Shown one piece after another: positions 1-12,640 of a stretch of 64,000 nucleotides of DNA. The notes under the pieces were generated by a model. It was not told where the DNA came from, searched no databases, and saw nothing but the letters and a program-made list of their open reading frames with translations. Where the stretch lies: the NCBI GenBank assembly GCA_030268105.1, contig BSDZ01000003.1, positions 372,001 to 436,000 on the forward strand, in the 5' to 3' direction. The position numbers were made by a program, and so were the translations under genes. This stretch comes from Volvox africanus (taxonomy: Eukaryota > Chlorophyta > Chlorophyceae > Chlamydomonadales > Volvocaceae). How positions within the stretch are numbered: position 1 is the first letter of the stretch; every line of letters starts with the position of its first letter.

Positions 1-2858
1 TGATCATCATCATCACCATCATCATGATTGCGCACCCTCAACAACCTGCCCTGATGATCAGCCAGTGGGAATTTAACAGGAGACTCTCGGCCAGCCTAAA
101 CCATTTGAAATTTGCAATGCGCCCAGGTCTGCCTGGCCCTAATTGCATCATTTATTCTTATATGTGCAAGGCTCACTCTCAACAACCTGCCATGATCATC
201 ATCATCACCATCATCATGATTGCGCACCCTCAACAACCTGCCCTGATCATCAGCCAGTGGAAATTTATCAGAAGACTCTCGGCCAGCATAAATATTTTGA
301 AATTTGCAATGCGCCCAGGCCTGCCTGGACCTTATTGCATCATTTATTCTTAAATGTGCATTGCGCACTCTTAACAACCTTCCCTGATCATCAGCCAGCG
401 GGAATCTAACCAGCGACTCTTTGCCAGCCCGAACCTATTGAAATTTGCAATGCGCCCAGGTCTGCCTGGCCCTAATTGCATCATTTATTCTTATATGTGC
501 AAGGCTCACTCTCAACAACCTGCCATGATCATCATCATCACCATCATCATGATTGCGCACCCTCAACAACCTGCCCTGATCATCAGCCAGTGGGAATTTA
601 ACAGGAGACTCTCGGCCAGCATAAACATTTTGAAATTTGCAATGCGCCCAGGCCTGCACGGACCTTATTGCATCATTTATTCTTAAATGTGCATTGCGCA
701 CTCTTAACAACCTTCCCTGATCATCAGCCAGCAGGAATCTAACCAGCGACTCTTGGCCAGCCCGAACCTATTGAAATTTGCAATGCGCCCAGCCCTGCCT
801 GGCCCTTATGGCATCATTCATTGGTATATGTGAGTTGCGCTCTCTCAACAACCTGCCAGCCGAAATCTAACCGGCAACCCTCGCCTAGCCCAAACCTGTT
901 AAAATTTGCAATGCGCCCAGGTCTGCCTGGCCCTTATTTCATCATTTATTCTTACATGTGCATGGCTCACTCTCAACAACCTTCCCTGATCATCATCATC
1001 ATCATCATCATGATTGCGTACCCTCAACAACCTGCCCTGATCATCAGCCAGTGGGAATTTAACAGGAGACCCTCGCCTAGCCCAAACCTGTTAAAATTTG
1101 CAATGCGCCCAGGTCTGCCTGGCCCTAATTGCATCATTTATTCTTAAATGTGCATTGCGCACTCTTAACAACCTTCCCTGATCATCAGCCAGCGGGAATC
1201 TAACCAGCGACTCTTGGCCAGCCCGAACCTATTGAAATTTGCAATGCGCCCAGCCCTGCCTGGCCCTTATGGCATCATTTATTGGTATATGTGAATTGCG
1301 CACTCTCAACAATCTGCCAGCGGGAATCTAACCGGCGACACTCGGCCAGCCCAATCCTTTTAATATTTGCAACTCTTTCAGGGCTGCCTGGACCTAATTG
1401 CATCATTTATTGTTACATGTGCATGGCTCACTGTCAACAACTTGCCCTGATCATCAGCCAGTGGGAATCTAACCGGCGACTCTCGGCCAGCCCAAACCTG
1501 TAAATATTTGCAATGCGCCCAGGCCTGCCTGGCCCTAACTGCATCATTCATTCTTATATGTGCATGGCTCACTCTCAACAACCTGCCATGATCATCATCA
1601 TCACCATCATCATGATTGCGCACCCTCAACAACCTGCCCTGATCATCAGCCAGTGGAAATTTATCAGAAGACTCTCGGCCAGCATAAATATTTTGAAATT
1701 TGCAATGCGCCCAGGCCTGCCTGGACCTTATTGCATCATTTATTCTTAAATGTGCATTGCGCACTCTTAACAACCTTCCCTGATCATCAGCCAGCGGGAA
1801 TCTAACCAGCGACTCTTTGCCAGCCCGAACCTATTGAAATTTGCAATGCGCCCAGCCCTGCCTGGCCCTTATGGCATCATTTATTGGTATATGTGAATTG
1901 CGCACTCTCAACAATCTGCCAGCGGGAATCTAACCGGCGACACTCGGCAAGCCCAATCCTTTTAATTTTTGCAATTCTTTCAGGGCTGCCTGGACCTAAT
2001 TGCATCATTTATTCTTACATGTGCATGGCTCACTCTCAACAATCTGCCCTGATCATCAGCCAGTGGGAATCTATACGGTAATACTCGGCCAGCCCAATCC
2101 TTTTAATATTTGCAATTCTTTCAGGGCTGCCTGGACCTAATTGCATCATTTATTCTTACATGTGCATGGCTCACTCTCAACAAACTGCCCTGATCATCAG
2201 CCAGTGGGAATCTATACGGTAATACTTGGCCAGCCTAAACCTGTTATTATTTGCAGTTCTTTCAAGGCTGCCCGGCCCTTATTGCATCATTTATTGTTAC
2301 ATGTGCATGGCTCACTGTCAACAACCTGCCCTGATCATCAGCCAGTGGGAATCTAACCGGTGACTCTCGGCCAGCCCAAACCTGTTTATAATTTGCAATG
2401 CGTCCAGGCCTGCCTGGCCATTACTGCATCATTAATTCTTATATGTGCATGGCCTACTCTCAACAACCTGCCATGATCATCATCATCATCATCATCATGA
2501 TTGCGCACTCTGAACAACCTGCCCTGATCATCAGCCAGTGGGAATCAAACCAGCGACTCTCGGCCAGCCCAAACCTGTTAATATATGCAATGCACCAAGG
2601 CCTGTCTGGACCTAACTGCATCATTTATCTTTACATGTGCATGGCTCACTCTCAACAATCTGCCCTGATCATCAGCCAGTGGAAATCTAACCGGCGACTC
2701 TCGGCCAGCCCAAACCTTTTAATATTTGCAATTCTTTCAGGGCTGCCTGGACCTAATTGCATCATTTATTTTTACATGTGCATGGCTCACTCTCAACAAT
2801 CTGCCCTGATCATCAGTCAGTGGGAATCTAAATGGTAATACTCGGCGAACCCAAACCT
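1..2858. repeat. Satellite array, left segment with ATC-repeat-bearing monomers
   Basis: Tandem, diverged copies of the window's roughly 135-bp monomer. Recurrent landmarks in each unit are TTTGCAATGCGCCCAGG, the GC-rich CAGGCCTGCCTGGCCC box, TTGCATCATT, then TGTGCATTGCGCACTCTCAACAACCTGCC. Six units here carry an ATC trinucleotide run in place of the rest of the monomer (near 1-27, 194-220, 527-552, 988-1013, 1590-1615 and 2475-2500). Copies differ by substitutions and small indels, so this looks older or less homogenised than the blocks around 3-7 kb and 30-42 kb. No gene is supported; short ORFs here are by-products of the repeat. Confidence 0.93.
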
Positions 2859-5800
2859 GTTTATATTTGCAATGCGCCCAGGCCTGCCTTACTCTTATTC
2901 CATCATTCATTGGTATATGTGCATTGCCCACTCTCAACAACCTGCAAGCGGGAATCTAACCGGCGACTCTCGGCCAACCCAAACCTGTTAATATTTGCAA
3001 TGCTTTCAGGTCTGACTGGCCCTTATTGCATCATTTATTCTTAAATGTGCATTGCGCACTCTCAACAAGCTGCCCTGATCATCAGCCAGCGGGAATCTAA
3101 CCAGCGACTCTTGGCCAGCCCAAACCTATTGCAATTTGCAATGCGCCCTTGCCTGCCTGGCCCTTATTGCATCATTCATTGTTGTATGTGCATTGTGCAC
3201 TCTCAACAACCTGCCCTGATCATCAGCCAGCGGGAATCTAACCAGCGATTCTTGGCCAGCCCAAACCTATTGAAATTTGCAATGCGCCCAGGCCTGCCCG
3301 GCCCTTATTGCATCATTAATTGGTATATGTGCATCGCACACTCTCAACAACCTGCCAGCGGGAATCTAACCAGCAACTCTCGGCCAGCCGAAACCTGTTA
3401 ATATATGCAATGCACCAAGGCCTGTCTAGACCTAATTGCATCATTTATTTTTACATGTGCATGGCTCACTCTCAACAATCTGCCCTGATCATCAGCCAGT
3501 GGAAATCTAACCGGCGACTCTCGGGCAGCCCAAACCTTTTAATATTTGCAATTCTTTCAGGGCTGCCTGGACCTAATTGCATCATTTATTTTTACATGTG
3601 CATGGCTCACTGTCAACAACCTGCCCTGATCATCAGCCAGTGGGAATCTAAATGGTAATACTCGGCGAGCCCAAACCTGTTTATATTTGCAATGCGCCCA
3701 GGCCTGCCTGGACCTAATTACATCATTGATTTTTACATGTGCATGGCTCACTCTCAACAATCTGCCCTGATCATCAGCCAGTGGGAATCTAAACGGTAAT
3801 ACTCGGCGAGCCCAAACCTGTTTATATTTGCAATGCGCCCAGGCCTGCCTTACTCTTATTCCATCATTCATTGGTATATGTGCATTGCCCACTCTCAACA
3901 ACCTGCAAGCGGGAATCTAACCGGCGACTCTCGGCCAACCCAAACCTGTTAATATTTGCAATGCTTTCAGGTCTGTCTGGCCCTTATTGCATCATTTATT
4001 CTTAAATGTGCATTGCGCACTCTCAACAAGCTGCCCTGATCATCAGCCAGCGGGAATCTAACCAGCGACTCTTGGCCAGCCCAAACCTATTGCAATTTGC
4101 AATGCGCCCTTGCCTGCCTGGCCCTTATTGCATCATTCATTGTTGTATGTGCATTGTGCACTCTCAACAACCTGCCCTGATCATCAGCCAGCGGGAATCT
4201 AACCAGCGATTCTTGGCCAGCCCAAACCTATTGAAATTTGCAATGCGCCCAGGCCTGCCCGGCCCTTATTGCATCATTAATTGGTATATGTGCATCGCAC
4301 ACTCTCAACAACCTGCCAGCGGGAATCTAACCAGCAACTCTCGGCCAGCCGAAACCTGTTAATATATGCAATGCACCAAGGCCTGTCTAGACCTAATTGC
4401 ATCATTTATTTTTACATGTGCATGGCTCACTCTCAACAATCTGCCCTGATCATCAGCCAGTGGAAATCTAACCGGCGACTCTCGGGCAGCCCAAACCTTT
4501 TAATATTTGCAATTCTTTCAGGGCTGCCTGGACCTAATTGCATCATTTATTTTTACATGTGCATGGCTCACTGTCAACAACCTGCCCTGATCATCAGCCA
4601 GTGGGAATCTAAATGGTAATACTCGGCGAGCCCAAACCTGTTTATATTTGCAATGCGCCCAGGCCTGCCTGGACCTAATTACATCATTGATTTTTACATG
4701 TGCATGGCTCACTCTCAACAATCTGCCCTGATCATCAGCCAGTGGGAATCTAAACGGTAATACTCGGCGAGCCCAAACCTGTTTATATTTGCAATGCGCC
4801 CAGGCCTGCCTTACTCTTATTCCATCATTCATTGGTATATGTGCATTGCGCACTCTCAACAACCTGCCAGCGGGAATCTAACCAGCAACTCTCGGCCAGC
4901 CGAAACCTGTTAATATATGCAATGCACCAAGGCCTGTCTAGACCTAATTGCATCATTTATTTTTACATGTGCATGGCTCACTCTCAACAATCTGCCCTGA
5001 TCATCAGCCAGTGGAAATCTAACCGGCGACTCTCGGGCAGCCCAAACCTTTTAATATTTGCAATTCTTTCAGGGCTGCCTGGACCTAATTGCATCATTTA
5101 TTTTTACATGTGCATGGCTCACTGTCAACAACCTGCCCTGATCATCAGCCAGTGGGAATCTAAATGGTAATACTCGGCGAGCCCAAACCTGTTTATATTT
5201 GCAATGCGCCCAGGCCTGCCTGGACCTAATTACATCATTGATTTTTACATGTGCATGGCTCACTCTCAACAATCTGCCCTGATCATCAGCCAGTGGGAAT
5301 CTAAACGGTAATACTCGGCGAGCCCAAACCTGTTTATATTTGCAATGCGCCCAGGCCTGCCTTACTCTTATTCCATCATTCATTGGTATATGTGCATTGC
5401 CCACTCTCAACAACCTGCAAGCGGGAATCTAACCGGCGACTCTCGGCCAACCCAAACCTGTTAATATTTGCAATGCTTTCAGGTCTGTCTGGCCCTTATT
5501 GCATCATTTATTCTTAAATGTGCATTGCGCACTCTCAACAAGCTGCCCTGATCATCAGCCAGCGGGAATCTAACCAGCGACTCTTGGCCAGCCCAAACCT
5601 ATTGCAATTTGCAATGCGCCCTTGCCTGCCTGGCCCTTATTGCATCATTCATTGTTGTATGTGCATTGTGCACTCTCAACAACCTGCCCTGATCATCAGC
5701 CAGCGGGAATCTAACCAGCGATTCTTGGCCAGCCCAAACCTATTGAAATTTGCAATGCGCCCAGGCCTGCCCGGCCCTTATTGCATCATTAATTGGTATA

Positions 5801-6840
5801 TGTGCATCGCACACTCTCAACAACCTGCCAGCGGGAATCTAACCAGCAACTCTCGGCCAGCCGAAACCTGTTAATATATGCAATGCACCAAGGCCTGTCT
5901 AGACCTAATTGCATCATTTATTTTTACATGTGCATGGCTCACTCTCAACAATCTGCCCTGATCATCAGCCAGTGGAAATCTAACCGGCGACTCTCGGGCA
6001 GCCCAAACCTTTTAATATTTGCAATTCTTTCAGGGCTGCCTGGACCTAATTGCATCATTTATTTTTACATGTGCATGGCTCACTGTCAACAACCTGCCCT
6101 GATCATCAGCCAGTGGGAATCTAAATGGTAATACTCGGCGAGCCCAAACCTGTTTATATTTGCAATGCGCCCAGGCCTGCCTGGACCTAATTACATCATT
6201 GATTTTTACATGTGCATGGCTCACTCTCAACAATCTGCCCTGATCATCAGCCAGTGGGAATCTAAACGGTAATACTCGGCGAGCCCAAACCTGTTTATAT
6301 TTGCAATGCGCCCAGGCCTGCCTTACTCTTATTCCATCATTCATTGGTATATGTGCATTGCGCACTCTCAACAACCTGCAAGCGGGAATCTAACCGGCGA
6401 CTCTCGGCCAACCCAAACCTGTTAATATTTGCAATGCTTTCAGGTCTGTCTGGCCCTTATTGCATCATTTATTCTTAAATGTGCATTGCGCACTCTCAAC
6501 AAGCTGCCCTGATCATCAGCCAGCGGGAATCTAACCAGCGACTCTTGGCCAGCCCAAACCTATTGCAATTTGCAATGCGCCCTTGCCTGCCTGGCCCTTA
6601 TTGCATCATTCATTGTTGTATGTGCATTGTGCACTCTCAATAACCTGCCCTGATCATCAGCCAGCGGGAATCTAACCAGCGATTCTTGGCCAGCCCAAAC
6701 CTATTGAAATTTGCAATGCGCCCAGGCCTGCCCGGCCCTTATTGCATCATTAATTGGTATATGTGCATCGCACACTCTCAACAACCTGCCAGCGGGAATC
6801 TAACCGGCAACTCTCGGCCAGCCCAAACCTGTTAATATAT
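2859..6840. repeat. 961-bp higher-order repeat block of the satellite
   Basis: The same marker monomer (ATGTGCATTGCGCACTCTC followed by AACAAGCTGCC) starts at 3045, 4006, 5518 and 6479. The spacings are 961, 1512 (961+551) and 961 bp. The copies are nearly identical, while the monomers inside one copy differ clearly from one another, which defines a higher-order repeat of about seven monomers. The 551-bp excess in the second interval is a partial internal duplication: 4281-4831 recurs at 4832 onward. Isolated differences between copies include CCCACTC versus CGCACTC near 3888/4849. A diverged related arrangement extends left to about 2550. Confidence 0.9.
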
Positions 6841-7163
6841 GCAATGCACCAAGGCCTGTCTAGACCTAATTTCATCATTTTTTTTTACATGTGCATGGCT
6901 CACTGTCAACAACCTGCCATGATCATCAGCCAGTGGGAATCTAACCGGCAACTCTCGGCCAGCCCAAACCTGTTTAAAATTTGCAATGCGTCCAGGCCTG
7001 CCTGGACCTTATTGCATCATTTATTCTTATATGTGCATGGCTCACTCTCAACAATCTGCCCTGATCATCAGCCAGTGGGAATCTATACGGTAATACTCGG
7101 CCAGCCCAAACCTTTTAATATTTGCAATTCTTTCAGGGCTGCCTGGACCTAATTGCATCATTT
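6841..7163. repeat. Satellite monomers left of the foreign insert
   Basis: Ordinary satellite units continue from the 961-bp block. The last one is interrupted within its TTGCATCATTTATT segment at about 7163, where the sequence stops matching the satellite. Confidence 0.88.
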
Positions 7164-7318
7164 CCAATTCTGCTCCCACCCTTTCCTCGTTGATGTATTT
7201 TGTCAGCATCACCCCAAGCTGACCAAGGTTTGCTCTTATTCCTTTAACATCTTCTCCTCTAACTAAACCAGCCCATAAACTCCTGCTTCTAACCTCACCT
7301 AACATTGAGATTTTCCAA
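7164..7318 (-). other. Non-satellite fragment of unknown origin, with an open minus-strand frame
   Basis: About 155 bp with no similarity to the satellite, lying between the satellite break at about 7163 and the gatB-like fragment. The minus strand is open throughout and reads as a plausible protein piece of about 50 residues, including [13 protein letters not shown] and [18 protein letters not shown]. The plus strand has an in-frame TGA. I do not recognise the family. The mildly AT-rich composition and its position next to a bacterial-type gatB fragment in the opposite direction suggest that two unrelated foreign fragments were joined before or during insertion. It has no start or stop of its own and is a fragment at best. 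It could also be non-coding. Confidence 0.45.
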
Positions 7319-7438
7319 GTGACCCTTATTAAAAATGGTACTATTTCCGGTAAGATAGCTAAATCCATTTTTGAAGAAATGTTCGAATCAGGAGAAAATC
7401 CTGAAAAAATAGTCAAGGCAAAAGGATTGGTACAGCTA
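7319..7438 (+). pseudogene. gatB: Fragment of bacterial-type gatB (Asp/Glu-tRNA amidotransferase subunit B), C-terminal domain
   Basis: The plus strand encodes about 40 residues containing [20 protein letters not shown], then [19 protein letters not shown]. This matches my knowledge of the C-terminal GatB/YqeY-like helical domain of bacterial GatB, where a [13 protein letters not shown] motif precedes a (F)EEM helix and an (E)KGL(V/K)Q segment. GatB is the tRNA-binding subunit of the GatCAB complex, which converts misacylated Glu-tRNA(Gln) or Asp-tRNA(Asn) to the amidated form. The piece is AT-rich (AAA, ATA, GAA codons), unlike the satellite or the retrotransposon, and is cut at both ends: the catalytic and cradle domains are absent and the reading runs into satellite after about 7438. 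It is therefore a non-functional fragment of transferred DNA. An AT-rich bacterial symbiont is my preferred donor; an organellar or nuclear gatB copy is the alternative. Confidence 0.68.
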
Positions 7439-7441
7439 GCT

Positions 7442-10400
7442 GTAATACTCGGCCAGCCCAATCCTTTTAATATTTGCAATTCTTTCAGGGCTGCCTGGAC
7501 CTAATTGCACCATTTATTGTTACATGCGCATGGCTCACTCCCAACAATCTGCCCTGATCATCAGCCAGGGGGAATCTAAGCAGCGACTCTTGGCCAGCCC
7601 AAACCTATTAAAATTTGCAATATGCCCAGGCCTGCCTGGCCCTTATTGCATCATTAATTGGTATTTAAGCATTGCGCACTCTCAACAACCTGCCAGCGGG
7701 AATCTATACGGTAATACTCGGCCAGCCCAATCCTTTTAATATTTGCAATTCTTTCAGGGCTGCCTGGACCTAATTGCATCATTTATTCTTACATGTGCAT
7801 GGCTCACTCTCAACAATCTGCCCTGATCATCAGCCAGTGGGAATCTAAACGGTAATACTCGGCCAGCCCAAACCTGTTATTATTTGCAGTTCTTTCAAGG
7901 CTGCCCGGCCATTATTGCATCATTTATTCTTACATGTGCATGGCTCACTGTCAACAACCTGCCCTGATCATCAGCCAGTGGGAATCTAACCGGCGACTCT
8001 CGGCCAGCCCAAACCTGTTTATATTTGCAATGCGCCCAGGCCTGCCTGGCTCTTATTTTATCATTCATTGGTATATGTGCATTGCGCACTCTCAACAACC
8101 TGCAAGCGGGAATCTAACCGGCGACTCTCAGCCAACCCAAACCTGTTAATATTTGCAATGCTTACAGGTCTGACTGGCCCTTATTGCATCATTTATTCTT
8201 AAATGTGCATTGCGCACTCTCATCAAGCTGCCCTGATCATCAGCCAGCGGGAATCTAACCAGCGACTCTTGGCCAGCCCAAACCTGTTGAAATTTGCAAT
8301 GCGCCCAGGCCTGCCTGGCCCTTATTGCATCATTTATTCTTATATGTGCATGGCTCACTCTCAACAACCTGCCAGCGGGCATCTAACCGGCGACTCTCGG
8401 CGAGCCCAAACCTATTCAAAGTTGCAATGCGCCCAGCCTGCCTGGCCCTTATTGCATCATTAACTGGTATATAAGCATTGCGCACTCTCAACAACCTGCC
8501 AGCGGGAATCTAACCGGCAACTCTCGGCCAGCCCAAACCTGTTATTATTTGCAGTTCATTCAAGGCTGCCTGGCCCTTTTTGCATCATTTATTCTTACAT
8601 GTGCATGGCTCACTGCCAACAACCTGCCATGATCATCAGCCAGTGGGAATCAAACCGGCAACTGCCTGGCCCTTATTGCATCATTCATTGGTATATGTGC
8701 ATTGCGCACTCTCAACAACCTGCCAGCCGAAATCTAAGCCCAAACCTGTTAAAATTTGCAATGCGCCCAGGCCTGCCTGGCCCTTATTGCATTATTAAAT
8801 GGTATATGTGCATGGCTCACTCTCAAGAACATGCCCTGATCATCATCATCATCATCATCATCATGATTGCGCACTCTCATCAAGCTGCCCTGATCATCAG
8901 CCAGCGGGAATCTAACCAGCGACTCTCGGCCAGCCTAAACCATTTGAAATTTGCAATGCGCCCAGGTCTGCCTGGCCCTAAATGCATCATTTATTCTTAT
9001 ATGTGCAAGGCTCACTCTCAACAACCTGCCATGATCATCATCATCACCATCATCATGATTGCGCACCCTCAACAACCTGCCCTGATCATCAGCCAGTGGG
9101 AATTTACCAGGAGACTCTCGGCCAGCCTAAACATTTTGAAATTTGCAATGCGCCCAGGCCTGCCTGGACCTTATTGCATCATTTGTTCTTAAATGTGCAT
9201 TGCGCACTCTTAACAACCTTCCCTGATCATCAGCCAGCGGGAATCTAACCAGCGACTCTTGGCCAGCCCAAACCTATTGAAATTTGCAATGCGCCCAGCC
9301 CTGCCTGGCCCTTACGGCATCATTTATTGGTATATGTGAATTGCGCACTCTCAACAATCTGCCATCGGGAATCTAACCGGCGACACTCGGCCAGCCCAAA
9401 CCTGTTAAAATTTGCAATGCGCCCAGGTCTGCCTGGCCCTTATTGCATCATTAAATGGTATATGTGCATGGCTCACTCTCAACAACCTGCCCTGATCATC
9501 ATCATCATCATCATCATCATGATTGCGCACTCTCAACAACCTGCCCTGATCATCAGCCAGTGGGAATTTAACAGGAGAATCTCGTCCAGCCTAAACCATT
9601 TGAAATTTGCAATGCGCCCAGGTCTGCCTGGCCCTTATTGCATCATTTATTCTTATATGTGCAAGGCTCACTCTCAACAACCTGCCATGATCATCATCAT
9701 CACCATCATCATGTATGCGCACCCTCAACAACCTGCCCTGATCATCAGCCAGTGGGAATTTAACAGGAGACTCTCGGCCAGCATAAACATTTTGAAATTT
9801 GCAATGCGCCCAGGCCTGCCTGGACCTTATTGCATCATTTATTCTTAAATGTGCATTGCGCACTCTTAACAACCTTCCCTGATCATCATCCAGCGGGAAT
9901 CTAACCAGCGACTCTCTGCCAGCCCAAAACCTGTTAATCTTTGCAATGCGCCCAGCCCTGCCTGGCCCTTATGGCATCATTTATTGGTATATGTGAATTG
10001 CGCACTCTCAACAATATGCCATCGGGAATCTAACCGGCGACACTCGGCAAGCCCAATCCTTTTAATTTTTGCAATTCTTTCAGGGCTGCCTGGACCTAAT
10101 TGCATCATTTATTCTTACATGTGCATGGCTCACTCTTAACAATCTGCCCTGATCATCAGCCAGTGGGAATCTATACGGTAATACTCGGCCAGCCCAAACC
10201 TTTTAATATTTGCAATTCTTTCAGGGCTGCCTGGACCTAATTGCATCATTTATTCTTACATGTGCATGGCTCACTGTCAACAACCTGCCCTGATCATCAG
10301 CCAGTGGGAATCTATACAGTAATACTCGGCCAGCCCAAACATGTTGATATTTGCAGTTCTTTCAAGGCTGCCCGGCCCTTATTGCATCATTTATTCTTAC

Positions 10401-10649
10401 ATGTGCATGGCTCACTGTCAACAACCTGCCCTGATCATCAGCCAGCGGGAATCTAACCGGCGACTCTCGGCCAGCCCAAGCCTGTAAATATTTGCAATGC
10501 TTTTAGGCCTGCCTGGACCTTATTGCATCATTCATTGGTTTATGTGCATAACTCATTATCAAGAACCTGCCCTGATTATCAGCCAGCGGATATCTAACCG
10601 GCGACTCTCGGCCAGCCCAAACCTGTAAATATTTGCAATGCTTTTAGGC
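7442..10649. repeat. Satellite array between the foreign patch and the 736-bp HOR
   Basis: Satellite resumes at GTAATACTCGGCCAGCCC (7442). It is mixed short and long monomers plus truncated ones: an internal deletion near 8660 joins CCGGCAACT directly to GCCTGGCCC, and another near 8735 removes most of the middle of a unit. ATC-repeat monomers recur near 8838-8866, 9033-9059, 9494-9522 and 9689-9713. No gene is supported. Confidence 0.9.
8838..8866. repeat. Example ATC trinucleotide run inside a truncated monomer
   Basis: The run begins at the GATCATC of the long-monomer insertion and ends directly at ATGATTGCGCACTC, which belongs to the start of the next monomer. About 100 bp of the unit are missing. 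Fourteen such loci occur, all left of 12950. Confidence 0.9.
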
Positions 10650-12640
10650 CTGCCTGGCCCTTATTGCATCATTCATTGGTATATGTGCATTGCGCACTCT
10701 CAACAACCTGCCAGCCAAAATCTAACCGGCGACCCTCGCCTAGCCCAAACCTGTTAAAATTTGCAATGCGCCCAGGTCTGCCTGGCCCTTATTGCATCAT
10801 TATATGGTATATGTGCATGGCTCACTCTCAACAACATACCCTGATCATCATCATCATCATCATCATCATCATAATTGCGCACTCTTAACAACCTTCCCTG
10901 ATCATCAGCCAGCGGGAATCTAACCAGCGACTCTTGGCCAGCCCGAACCTATTGAAATTTGCAATGCGCCCAGCCCTGCCTGGCCCTTATGGCATCATTT
11001 ATTGGTATATGTGAATTGCGCACTCTCAACAATCTGCCATCGGGAATTAAACCGGCGACACTCGGCCAGCCCAATCCTTTTAATTTTTGCAATTCTTTCA
11101 GGGCTGCCTGGACCTAATTGCATCATTTATTCTTACATGTGCATGGCTCACTCTCAACAATCTGCCCTGATCATCAGCCAGTGGGAATCTATACGGTAAT
11201 ACTCGGCCAGCCCAATCCTTTTAATATTTGCAATTCTATCAGGGCTGCCTGGACCTAATTGCATCATTTATTCTTACATGTGCATGGCTCACTGTCAACA
11301 ACCTGCCCTGATCATCAGCCAGCGGATATCTAACCGGTGACTCTTGGCCAGCCCAAACCTGTAAATATTTGCAATGCTTTTAGGCCTGCCTGGCCCTTAT
11401 TGCATCATTCATTGGTATATGTGCATTGCGCACTCTCAACAACCTGCCAGCCAAAATCTAACCGGCGACCCTCGCCTAGCCCAAACCTGTTAAAATTTGC
11501 AATGCGCCCAGGTCTGCCTGGCCCTTATTGCATCATTATATGGTATATGTGCATGGCTCACTCTCAACAACATACCCTGATCATCATCATCATCATCATC
11601 ATCATCATAATTGCGCACTCTTAACAACCTTCCCTGATCATCAGCCAGCGGGAATCTAACCAGCGACTCTTGCCCAGCCCGAACCTAATGAAATTTGCAA
11701 TGCGCCCAGCCCTGCCTGGCCCTTATGGCATCATTTATTGGTATATGTGAATTGCGCACTCTCAACAATCTGCCATCGGGAATTAAACCGGCGACACTCG
11801 GCCAGCCCAATCCTTTTAATTTTTGCAATTCTTTCAGGGCTGCCTGGACCTAATTGCATCATTTATTCTTACATGTGCATGGCTCACTCTCAACAATCTG
11901 CCCTGATCATCAGCCAGTGGGAATCTATACAGTAATACTCGGCCAGCCCAATCCTTTTAATATTTGCAATTCTATCAGGGCTGCCTGGACCTAATTGCAT
12001 CATTTATTCTTACATGTGCATGGCTCACTGTCAACAACCTGCCCTGATCATCAGCCAGCGGGAATCTAACCGGCGACTCTCGGCCAGCCCAAACATGTTG
12101 ATATTTGCAGTTCTTTCAAGGCTGCCCGGCCCTTATTGCATCATTTATTCTTACATGTGCATGGCTCACTGTCAACAACCTGCCCTGATCATCAGCCAGT
12201 AGGAATCTAACCGGCGACTCTCGGCCAGCCCAAACCTGTAAATATTTGCAATGCTTTTAGGCCTGCCTGGACCTTATTGCATCATTCATTGGTTTATGTG
12301 CATAACTCATTATCAAGAACCTGCCCTGATTATCAGCCAGCGGATATCTAACCGGTGACTCTTGGCCAGCCCAAACCTGTAAATAATTGCAATGCTTTTA
12401 GGCCTGCCTGGCCCTTATTGCATCATTCATTGGTATATGTGCATTGCGCACTCTCAACAACCTGCCAGCCGAAATCTAACCGGCGACCCTCGCCTAGCCC
12501 AAACCTGTTAAAATTGGCAATGCGCCCAGGTCTGCCTGGCCCTTATTGCATCATTATATGGTATATGTGCATGGCTCACTCTCAACAACATACCCTGATC
12601 ATCATCATCATCATCATCATCATCATAATTGCGCACTCTT
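10650..12640. repeat. 736-bp higher-order repeat block with long ATC runs
   Basis: The same series of monomers begins at 10664, 11400 and 12418. The spacings are 736 bp and 1018 bp, the latter being 736 plus an extra pair of monomers of about 282 bp. Each copy includes a monomer with a pure ATC run of about ten units ending in ATAATTGCGC (10842-10874, 11579-11611, 12597-12629). The ATC runs have the same length in all three copies, showing that the higher-order unit was amplified after the trinucleotide expansion. Confidence 0.85.

Noticed and set aside
7164..7441. Transposon insertion at the foreign patch
   Set aside because: No terminal inverted repeats, LTR ends, poly-A tail or target duplication could be found at the junctions.
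7048..7479. 143-codon minus-strand ORF spanning the foreign patch
   Set aside because: It fuses satellite, the antisense of the gatB-like piece and the unknown fragment. Only the middle part looks protein-like.
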